A DNA stretch of 13,398 nt from Piscinibacter sp050175855 (GTDB lineage: Bacteria > Pseudomonadota > Gammaproteobacteria > Burkholderiales > Burkholderiaceae_C), in the NCBI RefSeq assembly GCF_050175855.1, contig NZ_JBFXIO010000091.1, positions 1 through 13,398 of the forward strand, read 5' to 3'. The position numbers were made by a program, and so were the translations under genes. The notes under the pieces are model-generated. The model saw only the letters and a program-made list of their open reading frames with translations, was not told the origin of the DNA and did no database searches. Positions within the stretch are counted from its first letter, which is position 1. Every line of letters begins with the position of its first letter. Shown piece after piece: positions 1 to 6,052 of this stretch.

Positions 1-2
1 CT

Positions 3-476
3 GCCAGAGCCCCTCCCGTTGGTGACTTGCTCGCCACCCGTCTCCGCGCCTTGGGTGAACGTATCCGTGCCCATCGTGAACGCCAGAAGGTCAGCGCGAC
101 CGTGGCCGCGGAGGCGGCAGGCATGTCCCGCGTGACCTTGCATCGCATCGAACGCGGCGAGCCTTCCGTGACCATGGGCGCCTACCTGAGCGCCATCGAT
201 GCCGTCGGATTGCAGCTGGAGCTCCGCGATCCGCAGACCCGACCAGCCTCTGCCGGCGTCGCGAGCCTGCCTGCGCGTGTGCGGCTGGCGGACTTTCCGC
301 AGCTCCAGCGTCTGGCCTGGCAACTGCACGACGTGGACGAACTCAGCCCGGCGGATGCCCTGAACCTGTACGAACGCAACTGGCGGCACATCGACCGCGC
401 CCGCATGGAGCCGGCCGAGCGAGCCTTGCTCCAGGCCCTGGTGGACCAGTTCGGCGGAGGGCGGCTGCTTGTTTGA
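3..476 (+). CDS. XRE-type helix-turn-helix protein, probable antitoxin, 5' end probably outside window
   Basis: Small DNA-binding protein, probably antitoxin and autorepressor of the nucleotidyltransferase that follows. The reading frame is open to the left edge, and the only start inside the window is TTG at 27, which has no good ribosome site. The true start is therefore probably upstream; from TTG the protein is 149 aa. Counting from TTG, residues about 9-60 form a Cro/C1-type HTH with the usual AAEAAGMSRVTLHRIERGE helix pattern. Residues about 85-149 form a second conserved-looking module, rich in Leu and acidic residues, that may bind the toxin. The stop (474-476) lies inside the next gene, an 8-nt overlap typical of a translationally coupled pair. 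The HTH class is clear from sequence; the antitoxin role is inferred from context. It is not an AbiEi (COG5340) protein by appearance. Confidence 0.75.
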   Translation, partial: ARAPPVGDLLATRLRALGERIRAHRERQKVSATVAAEAAGMSRVTLHRIERGEPSVTMGAYLSAIDAVGLQLELRDPQTRPASAGVASLPARVRLADFPQLQRLAWQLHDVDELSPADALNLYERNWRHIDRARMEPAERALLQALVDQFGGGRLLV

Positions 477-1164
477 ACGGCCCCACCACCGCCGCATCGC
501 GACCGCCCTGGAGGCGCTCGACGCCGACGTGCTGGCGGCCAACGCCTGCCTGTTCGGCGGCGGGACCGCGATGGCATTGCGCTACGGCGAATACCGCGAG
601 TCGGTCGACATCGACTTTCTCGTCTCCAGGGTCGATGGCTATCGCCAGCTGCGCCAGCGGCTGACCGGCGGCGACGGCATGCGTTCCATCACTCGCCCCG
701 GCCATGCACTGAACCAGGCCCGCGAACTGCGCGCCGACCAGTACGGCATCCGCACCCTGCTGCAGGTCGACGGCGTCGACATCAAGTTCGAGATCGTGCT
801 CGAGGGCCGGATCGACCTCGAAGCCCCCGGCCCGAACGATCGGCAGTGCGGTGTGGCAACGCTCACGCCGCTGGACATGGCAACGAGCAAGTTGCTGGCC
901 AATTCCGACCGCTGGCGCGACGACGCCGTCATGAGCCGCGACCTGATCGACCTGGCGATGATGGCGCCCCCCAAGGCCCTGCTGAAGCGGGCCATGGATA
1001 AGGCCCAGGGCGCCTACGGCGACAGCGTGGCCGCCGATCTGGCCAGCGCCGTGGAGGACTTGCGCGCACGGCCGCATCGGCTGGACCAGTGCATGCAGGC
1101 GATGGCGATGACCACGGTGTCCAAGGCCGCGCTGTGGGCGCGCATCAAGGGGCTGGTGCGTTGA
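469..1164 (+). CDS. AbiEii/AbiGii-family nucleotidyltransferase, probable toxin
   Basis: Predicted nucleotidyltransferase of the AbiEii (DUF1814-like) family, 231 aa. The family contains toxins of type IV AbiE phage-defence systems and MenT-type enzymes that add nucleotides to tRNA. The N-terminal signature is visible: GGGT at residues 30-33, then RESVDIDF with the metal-binding pair D47 and D49. Further family hallmarks are KLLANSDRW (141-149, K141) and RDLIDL (157-162, D161). Start choice: TTG at 469, supported by a GGAGGG ribosome site at 456-461 with 7-nt spacing; no other start keeps the GGGT motif. It overlaps the upstream HTH gene by 8 nt and is followed by a terminator 30 nt downstream, so the two genes look like a complete unit. 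Fold and active site are read from sequence; toxicity and target are inferred. No truncation is visible. Confidence 0.85.
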   Translation: MFERPHHRRIATALEALDADVLAANACLFGGGTAMALRYGEYRESVDIDFLVSRVDGYRQLRQRLTGGDGMRSITRPGHALNQARELRADQYGIRTLLQVDGVDIKFEIVLEGRIDLEAPGPNDRQCGVATLTPLDMATSKLLANSDRWRDDAVMSRDLIDLAMMAPPKALLKRAMDKAQGAYGDSVAADLASAVEDLRARPHRLDQCMQAMAMTTVSKAALWARIKGLVR

Positions 1165-1193
1165 ACAAGCACCGTCTCGTCGCGACAAATGAA

Positions 1194-1223
1194 AAGGGGC
1201 CCGCCATCGCTGACGGGCCCCTT
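1194..1223. terminator. Bidirectional intrinsic terminator between toxin gene and tRNA-Asn
   Basis: A perfect 10-bp stem pairs 1194-1203 with 1214-1223 (AAGGGGCCCG with its complement) around a 10-nt loop. On the minus strand the stem runs into CCTTTTCATTT, a fair U-tract that would end the tRNA-Asn transcript 9 nt after its CCA. On the plus strand it runs into CTTGCTTGTTTT, weaker but plausible for the nucleotidyltransferase gene ending at 1164. Confidence 0.8.
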
Positions 1224-1231
1224 GCTTGTTT

Positions 1232-1307
1232 TGGCTCCCCGACCTGGGCTCGAACCAGGGACCTACGGATTAACAGTCCGGCGCTCTACCGACTGAGCTA
1301 TCGAGGA
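1232..1307 (-). tRNA. tRNA-Asn (anticodon GUU)
   Basis: A full 76-nt cloverleaf is read on the minus strand. The acceptor stem TCCTCGA pairs with TCGGGGA through one G-T pair, followed by discriminator G and an encoded CCA at 1234-1232. The D-arm carries AGCTCAGTCGGTAGAGC, the anticodon loop CTGTTAATC gives GUU, and the T-arm carries GGTTCGAGCC. It charges asparagine. It lies 36 nt downstream of the TonB receptor stop codon with its own -10 element between, and a terminator follows at once. Its 3' end faces the HTH/nucleotidyltransferase pair, the usual side for tRNA-integrated elements, but no second copy of the tRNA 3' end is visible in this window. Confidence 0.97.
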
Positions 1308-1319
1308 ACAGAGCCTCGC

Positions 1320-1325
1320 ATTATA
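1320..1325 (-). promoter_or_regulatory. Probable -10 element of tRNA-Asn promoter
   Basis: The minus strand reads TATAAT exactly, 12 nt before the mature 5' end of the tRNA, so a transcript would carry a leader of only a few bases. No good -35 hexamer is seen at 16-18 nt spacing; that region is the end of the receptor gene. The short distance and perfect -10 make a tRNA promoter likely, though co-transcription from the receptor gene cannot be excluded because no terminator lies between. Confidence 0.5.
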
Positions 1326-1343
1326 GCCAGCTTTTTGGGGCCC

Positions 1344-3521
1344 CTAGAGGTCGGCCTGCACCGACACCCGTAGCGTGCGCGGGGCGAGCGGGAACAAGTA
1401 CGCATGGCCGAACTGGTAGGGCGACTCGCGCCAGGCGCGGCGGTCGGCCAGATTGTCGATGCCCGCACGCCAGGTGAGCGCCGTGCCGCCCCAGCGGGTG
1501 TCGTAGCGCGCGGCGACGTCGACGCGGCTCCAGCCGCCGATCTGCGCGCTGTTGTCGGGCAGCGCCTGGCGGCGGCTCTCGGCCACCAGCGCACCTTGCA
1601 GCGTCAGGCCGGGCAGGGCGGCCAGGCGGTGATCCGCCTGCAGCTTGAGCGTGCGCGCCGGCACGTTGGTCGGCTCCTTACCGTCGATCGCCGGGTCGGC
1701 CGAGCCCGCCACGCGCGCCCGCAGCCACTGCGCGCCGGCGCGCAGCGTCCAGGCGTCCAGACGCAGCGCGAGGCCGGTCTCGAGGCCGCGGTGGCGCTGT
1801 TCGCCATCGGGGCGGCGCACGCAGGAGTCGTCGACGTCGCAAGGGCCGAAGTCGCCCAGGCGCGGCCGGCGGATGTCGAACAGCGCGGCGTTCCACTCGA
1901 GGAGGTCCGCGCTGCCGCGCGCGCCGATCTCGAGCTGGCGGCTGGTCTGCGTGAACGCCGCGCCGGCGTTGCTGTAGCGGCTGCGGTTGGGCGTGACGTC
2001 CGACTCCACCCCGCGGCCCCAGCTGGCATAGACCAGCTGGCCCGGCGCCCAGGCGTGGCTGGCGGCCGCGAAGGGCGTGGTGAAAGACTGGCTGTAGTCG
2101 GTGGGGCGCGGATCCGCGGGGTCGTTTCGCAGGCTTTCCCGCTGCAGCCGGGTGTGCCGCACGCCCAGCCACAGCGTGTTGCGCTCGTCGAAGCGGATCG
2201 CGTCACGCAGGCTGAGTTCGGTGGAGCGCTCGTCCCGGTCGGTGTTGAAGTCGTTCGGCGCCGGGTTGGCGGGCAGGTCGGTGACGCTGCCGTCGACGTT
2301 GCCGGTGCCGCTGAAGGCGAAGGTCTGCAGCCCGAAGCGGTTCGTCACGCGGCTGTGCAGCACACCGGCCGACAGCAGGTGTTCGACGCCGCCGGTGCGC
2401 AGCGTGCCGCTGACCGTGAGGTCGAGCGCATCGGTGCGGCGCCGCTCGTTGTCGCTGCGGAAGTCGTAGAGGTCGAAGTTGCCGTTCGGGCAATAGCGGT
2501 CGGCGTAGTAGGTGCCGTCCGGCGCGGGCTCGGGGTCGAAGCAACCGAACGGGAAGGCGATGCGGTCGTCGCTGGTCAGCCGCTGCGTCGCCGCATGAGC
2601 GACGAACTTCCAGCTGCCGGCGAGCTTGTGTTGCCAGCGCACCGAGGCCGTCGTGCCCTCCAGCACCACGGGCTGGGCCCAGGCCTGGTTGTTGAGGTTG
2701 ATGCGCGGATCGGCGGGCGCCGGTACGGTGTCGCCGAGCAGGCTGAAGCCCGGCACGCTCGGCTGCGAGCGGCGGCTGTGCTCGATCTCCGCCTCGATCC
2801 GGGTGTCGGGGCTCAGGCGCCAGTCGCCGGCCAGGGCGAAGAGCTGTCGTTCGCCCTTCGCAGCGCGCACCTTGGGGTCGAGCCTGGCCGCGGCCGCATT
2901 GACGCGCACGCCGAAGGCTTCGCCCGCACCGAAGCGCTGGCTGAGGTCGACCGCGCCGCTCACCGTGGCCGATTCGCGCCACTCCAGCGAGGCGCTGCGC
3001 AGCGGCACGTCGGTCGGCCGCTTGACGACGAAGTTGACCAGCCCGCCCGGCGCGCTGGTGCCGGCCTGCATGCCGCTGGTGCCCTTGAGCACCTCGACCT
3101 GCGCCTTGTTGTCCAGCGCGATCGAGGTCTCGGCATTGATCGGCAGGCCGTCGCGGCGGTAGTTGAAGCGGTTGTCGATGACGAAGCCGCGCACCGTCAG
3201 GTAGTCCCAGTAGCCCTCGGTGTTGTAGGCGTCGCTGATCGCCGCGTCGAACGAGGTCAGGTCCGACAGGCGCTGCGCGCCGCGGTCGCGCGCCTGCTCG
3301 ATGCCGAACACGGTCGCCTGGATCGGCGTGAGCGCGAGCGGGATGTCGCCCCAGCCGGAAACGCTCGCCACCGGCGTGGCGCGTCCCTGCACGACGACCG
3401 GGGCAAGTTGGGTCTCGGATGAAGCGGTCTGCGCGTGCGCCGCGCTGAAGCCGAGCGCGATCGCGAGGGCGATCGGCGTTCGGCTGATGCAGTGTCTGTG
3501 GTGGCGGTGAAGGCGTGCCAT
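1344..3521 (-). CDS. TonB-dependent outer-membrane receptor under TPP riboswitch control, predicted thiamine-related uptake
   Basis: A 725-aa ligand-gated outer-membrane barrel driven by TonB-ExbBD. Start choice: ATG at 3521, with AAGGA 6 nt upstream, gives a clean Sec signal peptide: basic H/R-rich n-region, ALAIALGF core, cleavage after AHA at residue 30. An in-frame ATG at 3590 lies at the edge of the riboswitch and is unlikely. A TonB-box-like stretch (about 38-46, LAPVVVQG) is followed by a plug (about 48-165) with YLTVRGF and a KGTSGMQAGTSAPGGLVNFVVKRP-like end (shown split by family, typical of FhuE/FecA-type receptors). The rest is barrel, ending RTLRVSVQADL. An automatic call would be siderophore receptor, but the TPP riboswitch upstream argues for thiamine, its precursors or a degradation product. 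No thiamine biosynthesis gene is in the window. The barrel and plug class is clear; the substrate is inferred from regulation only. Confidence 0.9.
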   Translation of the reverse strand: MARLHRHHRHCISRTPIALAIALGFSAAHAQTASSETQLAPVVVQGRATPVASVSGWGDIPLALTPIQATVFGIEQARDRGAQRLSDLTSFDAAISDAYNTEGYWDYLTVRGFVIDNRFNYRRDGLPINAETSIALDNKAQVEVLKGTSGMQAGTSAPGGLVNFVVKRPTDVPLRSASLEWRESATVSGAVDLSQRFGAGEAFGVRVNAAAARLDPKVRAAKGERQLFALAGDWRLSPDTRIEAEIEHSRRSQPSVPGFSLLGDTVPAPADPRINLNNQAWAQPVVLEGTTASVRWQHKLAGSWKFVAHAATQRLTSDDRIAFPFGCFDPEPAPDGTYYADRYCPNGNFDLYDFRSDNERRRTDALDLTVSGTLRTGGVEHLLSAGVLHSRVTNRFGLQTFAFSGTGNVDGSVTDLPANPAPNDFNTDRDERSTELSLRDAIRFDERNTLWLGVRHTRLQRESLRNDPADPRPTDYSQSFTTPFAAASHAWAPGQLVYASWGRGVESDVTPNRSRYSNAGAAFTQTSRQLEIGARGSADLLEWNAALFDIRRPRLGDFGPCDVDDSCVRRPDGEQRHRGLETGLALRLDAWTLRAGAQWLRARVAGSADPAIDGKEPTNVPARTLKLQADHRLAALPGLTLQGALVAESRRQALPDNSAQIGGWSRVDVAARYDTRWGGTALTWRAGIDNLADRRAWRESPYQFGHAYLFPLAPRTLRVSVQADL

Positions 3522-3547
3522 CGCGTGTCCTTGAATGGTCGATGGCA
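3516..3547 (-). promoter_or_regulatory. Start-codon-sequestering hairpin, probable riboswitch expression platform
   Basis: On the minus strand UGCCAUCG (3547-3540) pairs perfectly with CGAUGGCA (3523-3516) around a 16-nt loop. The loop holds the Shine-Dalgarno AAGGA (3532-3528), and the downstream arm contains the receptor start codon AUG (3521-3519). Folding would block initiation. The upstream arm (GCCAU) could alternatively pair with AUGGC at 3590-3586, at the 3' edge of the TPP aptamer, giving a mutually exclusive structure. The inverted repeat is read directly; the switching model is inferred. Confidence 0.6.
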
Positions 3548-3587
3548 GGTCGGCGGGCCGGGTGGCCGCGCAACGCGGCGTCTTGGC

Positions 3588-3681
3588 CATGCTTCCCTGC
3601 GCGAGGATTACCTCAATCAGGTTCGAAGGGACTCTCTCAGTCGGCCGCTTCTCGCGAAGCGGACAACACCCCTAGCGGATG
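3588..3681 (-). promoter_or_regulatory. TPP riboswitch (THI box)
   Basis: The minus strand carries the conserved THI-box blocks in order: TAGGGGTG, a variable CCGCTTC/GAAGCGG hairpin, CTGAGAGAGTCCC, TTCGAACCTGAT, GAGGTAATCCTCGC, AGGGAAGC. CTGAGA, ACCTGAT, GGTAAT and GGGAAG match the aptamer core of thiM/thiC-type riboswitches. It binds thiamine pyrophosphate and normally turns expression off when TPP is plentiful. The only gene downstream is the TonB receptor, whose start is about 68 nt past the aptamer. No U-tract terminator follows; a small hairpin GCCGCG-TTG-CGCGGC (3579-3565) and the start-codon hairpin do, so control is probably at translation. Confidence 0.95.
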
Positions 3682-3705
3682 CCGTGCCTGTGCACAGCGG
3701 GCCGG

Positions 3706-3711
3706 ATTATC
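3706..3711 (-). promoter_or_regulatory. Possible -10 element for riboswitch-receptor transcript
   Basis: The minus strand reads GATAAT, about 25 nt upstream of the aptamer and just after the upstream terminator's T-tract, so a transcript starting near 3699 would include the whole riboswitch. No convincing -35 is visible. The -10 lies in the loop of a GGCCG/CGGCC inverted repeat. The call is tentative. Confidence 0.3.
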
Positions 3712-3714
3712 GGC

Positions 3715-3745
3715 CAAAAGCAAAGGCCCGCCGAGGGCGGGCCTT
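3715..3745 (-). terminator. Intrinsic terminator after the ferredoxin reductase gene
   Basis: A perfect 10-bp stem (AAGGCCCGCC with GGCGGGCCTT, 3723-3745, 3-nt loop) is followed on the minus strand by TGCTTTTGG. It lies 23 nt after the stop codon of the ferredoxin reductase, so it marks the end of the fdxA-reductase transcript, and possibly of the whole cys operon, before the riboswitch-receptor unit begins. Confidence 0.85.
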
Positions 3746-3768
3746 GCTGTCGATGCGGCGCGCTGGCC

Positions 3769-4869
3769 TCAGTCGAAGGTCGGCGTCTCCACGCCCAGCA
3801 CCTTGTGCAGCTTCGGGCTGGTGGTGGTGTACTGCAGGTGGATGCGCTTCTCGGGGAAGATGTAAGGCGCGGCCGCGAAGGCGGCCAGCGCGGCCTCGTG
3901 GAAGCCCGACAGGATGAGCTTCTTCTTGCCCGGGTAGGTGTTGACGTCGCCCACCGCGAAGATGCCCGGCGTGCTGGTCTCGAACTTCTCGGTGTCGACG
4001 ACGATCTGCTTGCGCTCGATGTTCAGGCCCCACTCGGCGATCGGGCCGAGCTTGGGGCTCAGGCCGAAGAACACCAGCAGCATGTCCATCGGCACCAGGC
4101 GCGTGACGCCGTCGCCGCCGGTGACCTTCACGCCGGTCATGCGGCCGTCGCGTTCCTCGATGCCGGTGATCTGGCCGACGATGAACTGCATCTCGTAGGC
4201 GTCGCACAGTTCCTTCATCTTCGCCACGCTGGCCGGCGCGGCGCGGAAACCGTCGCGGCGGTGGATGAGGATGACGCTCTCGGCCTTGTTCGGCCCGTCC
4301 TGCACGAAGTTCAGCGTCCAGTCGAGCGCGGAGTCGCCTCCGCCGACGATCACCAGGTTCTTGCCGGCGAACTGCGCCGGGTTCTTCACGCGGTAGAAGA
4401 CCTGCTTGTCGTCGTAGGCCTCGATGCCGTCGACCTTCAGCGTGCGCGGCTGGAACGAGCCCACCCCACCGGCGATGAAGATGGTCTTGGACAGGAAGCG
4501 CGTGCCCTTGCTGGTCTCGACGTAGAAGCGGCAGTCGTCCTGCTTCTGCACCACGGTCACTTCCTGGCCGTAGTGGTGGGTCGCGCCGAAGGGCTCGATC
4601 TGCTTGAGCAGGTTGTCGGTGAGCTCCTTGCCGGTGCACACCGGCACGGCCGGGATGTCGTAGATCGGTTTGTCGGGGTAGAGCTCGATGCACTGGCCGC
4701 CGGGGTAGGGCAGCGAGTCGATGATGTGCGCCTTGATCTCGAGCAGGCCGAGCTCGAAGACCTGGAACAGGCCCACCGGGCCGGCTCCGACGATCACCGC
4801 ATCGGTCTCGATCGGGCCTTCGTGAGCACCGGCGGTGCGAGCCACTTCGTCGTTCAACTTCGGTTCCAT
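3769..4869 (-). CDS. Ferredoxin--NADP+ reductase, thioredoxin-reductase-like type
   Basis: A 366-aa cytoplasmic flavoprotein that passes electrons between NADPH and ferredoxin. The FAD-binding GAGPVG is at residues 28-33 and the NADPH-binding GGGDSA at 176-181. The C-terminal STPGIFAVGDV block is the second FAD contact of this fold. The CxxC redox pair of thioredoxin reductase is absent, and GGQCIELYPDKPIYDIPA (57-74) is typical of the YumC-like ferredoxin reductases. Length fits the family. It follows fdxA by 31 nt, a natural enzyme-carrier pair. The start ATG at 4869 has no clear ribosome site, and a GCGGCC/GGCCGC hairpin sits 7 nt before it. The pair may feed the sulfite reductase encoded upstream, which has no CysJ partner here; that link is inference. 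Confidence 0.93.
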   Translation of the reverse strand: MEPKLNDEVARTAGAHEGPIETDAVIVGAGPVGLFQVFELGLLEIKAHIIDSLPYPGGQCIELYPDKPIYDIPAVPVCTGKELTDNLLKQIEPFGATHHYGQEVTVVQKQDDCRFYVETSKGTRFLSKTIFIAGGVGSFQPRTLKVDGIEAYDDKQVFYRVKNPAQFAGKNLVIVGGGDSALDWTLNFVQDGPNKAESVILIHRRDGFRAAPASVAKMKELCDAYEMQFIVGQITGIEERDGRMTGVKVTGGDGVTRLVPMDMLLVFFGLSPKLGPIAEWGLNIERKQIVVDTEKFETSTPGIFAVGDVNTYPGKKKLILSGFHEAALAAFAAAPYIFPEKRIHLQYTTTSPKLHKVLGVETPTFD

Positions 4870-4900
4870 GGTCTGGGCGGCCGAGCGGGCCGCGTTGCGT

Positions 4901-5224
4901 TTACTTGATCAGCTGGTCGAGCTTGCCCGTGCGGTCTTTCCACTCCTCGGCATCGGGCAGCGGGGCCTTGCGCTTGGTGATGCTGGGCCACTTCTTGGCC
5001 AGATCGGCGTTCAGCTTGATCATGTGCTGCTGGTTGCCAGGCACGTCTTCCTCGGGGACGATGGCGTTGACCGGGCACTCGGGGATGCAGACGGCGCAGT
5101 CGATGCACTCGTCGGGGTCGATGGTGAGGAAGTTCTGGCCCTCGCGGAAGCAGTCGACCGGACACACGTCAACGCAGTCGGTGTACTTGCAGCGGATGCA
5201 GGATTCGAGGACGACGTGGGTCAT
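4901..5224 (-). CDS. fdxA: 7Fe-8S ferredoxin FdxA (3Fe-4S and 4Fe-4S clusters)
   Basis: A 107-aa low-potential electron carrier closely resembling Azotobacter vinelandii ferredoxin I in length and motif order. Cysteines at residues 9, 12, 17, 21, 25, 40, 43, 46 and 50 are visible. By analogy with ferredoxin I, C9, C17 and C50 hold the 3Fe-4S cluster, and C21, C40, C43 and C46 hold or help hold the 4Fe-4S cluster. The C-terminal extension (about 60-107, with NADLAKKWPSITKRK and LPDAEEW) is also family-typical. It starts 58 nt after cobA and is followed by its reductase. The cobA-fdxA gap shows only a weak long-loop inverted repeat (GCGGGT/ACCCGC) and no obvious terminator, so read-through from the cys operon is possible, as is a separate promoter. 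Confidence 0.95.
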   Translation of the reverse strand: MTHVVLESCIRCKYTDCVDVCPVDCFREGQNFLTIDPDECIDCAVCIPECPVNAIVPEEDVPGNQQHMIKLNADLAKKWPSITKRKAPLPDAEEWKDRTGKLDQLIK

Positions 5225-5282
5225 GGAAATTCGACTCTTGGCGGGTGGGAATGCGGCCTGATGCCGGGGGCGACCCGCGATT

Positions 5283-6050
5283 TTAGGCGCTCAGGGTTTC
5301 CGCTGGTTCTTGACCGGCCTCAAGAAGGAGGCTTTCCGTGCGTCCGCGCGACACCCCGGCCACCTCCGAGGCGCCGGCCCCCACGGTCACGATGGTCGGC
5401 CGCCCGGCGTGCAGCACGGTCGCACGGCCCAGCGTGGCCACGGTGTGCGCGCTGGCCAGCGCGTCCGGCCAGCCGGCGCGCGACACCACGCTGACCGGCG
5501 CGCCGGCCGGCCAGCCGGCCTCGCGCAGCCGGCGCGCCAGGGCGCCGAGCTGCTTGCCGGCCATGTAGAAGACCTCGGTGTCGGCGCTGTGGCCGCCTCG
5601 CAGAGCGCCTTCGCGTGTCATCGCGGTGGTCAGCGCCACGCTGCGGCCGCCGCCGCGGCGGGTCAGCGGCCGTTTCGTGTCGGCAGCGGCAGCCAGCGCG
5701 GCGGTCACCCCGGGCACGACCTCGCTCTCGATGCCGGCCTCGGCCAGAGACTGCAGCTCCTCCTCGAGCCGGCCGAACACGCTCGGGTCGCCGCCCTTCA
5801 GACGCACCACCAGCTCCGAAGCTGACGCATGGCGCACCAGCAGCGCATTGATCGTCGCTTGGCCGGTGCTGTCGGCAAAGCCGCGCTTGCCCACGTGCAC
5901 CCAGGTGGCCGCCGGCGCGAGGTCGCGCAGTGCCGGGTCGGTCAGGGCATCGAACAGCACCACGTCGGCCTGCGCCAGCAGCCGCGCGCCGCGCAGCGTG
6001 ATCAGGTCAGCGGCGCCCGGGCCGGCGCCGATGAAGGCGACCCGACCCAT
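5283..6050 (-). CDS. cobA: Uroporphyrinogen-III C-methyltransferase (siroheme synthesis)
   Basis: A 255-aa SAM-dependent enzyme that methylates uroporphyrinogen III at C2 and C7 to precorrin-2, the precursor of siroheme. Visible tetrapyrrole-methylase motifs are FIGAGPGAADLITLRG near the N-terminus, GKRGFADSTGQ, VVRLKGGDPSVFGR (loop near the SAM site) and EVVPGVTAALAAA. The length is that of the stand-alone enzyme; the CysG dehydrogenase/ferrochelatase half is absent, so a separate Met8-like enzyme must finish siroheme elsewhere. The ATG at 6050 lies 2 nt after the cysN stop, giving tight coupling. Its place as last gene of the sulfate operon makes sense because CysI needs siroheme. The symbol follows the stand-alone enzyme; sumT or cysG are also used. 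Confidence 0.95.
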   Translation of the reverse strand: MGRVAFIGAGPGAADLITLRGARLLAQADVVLFDALTDPALRDLAPAATWVHVGKRGFADSTGQATINALLVRHASASELVVRLKGGDPSVFGRLEEELQSLAEAGIESEVVPGVTAALAAAADTKRPLTRRGGGRSVALTTAMTREGALRGGHSADTEVFYMAGKQLGALARRLREAGWPAGAPVSVVSRAGWPDALASAHTVATLGRATVLHAGRPTIVTVGAGASEVAGVSRGRTESLLLEAGQEPAETLSA

Positions 6051-6052
6051 GA

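Noticed and set aside
1337..1344. GGGGCCCC palindrome after the receptor as its terminator
   Set aside because: On the minus strand it is followed by AAAAAG rather than a T-run and the hairpin has no loop; it is more likely chance or part of the tRNA promoter region.
1404..3422. 672-aa open frame on the plus strand opposite the TonB receptor
   Set aside because: It is a shadow of the receptor in GC-rich DNA: low-complexity Ala/Arg/Val composition, no recognisable domain, while the minus-strand frame has a signal peptide, plug and barrel.
1344..3521. Siderophore specificity of the TonB receptor
   Set aside because: The plug resembles siderophore receptors, but no siderophore or iron-regulated gene is nearby, no Fur box was recognised, and the TPP riboswitch is a stronger clue.
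3522..3590. Upstream in-frame ATG at 3590 as start of the TonB receptor
   Set aside because: It sits at the edge of the TPP aptamer, would place a non-hydrophobic 23-residue stretch before the signal peptide, and lacks a properly spaced ribosome site; ATG at 3521 has AAGGA at 6 nt.
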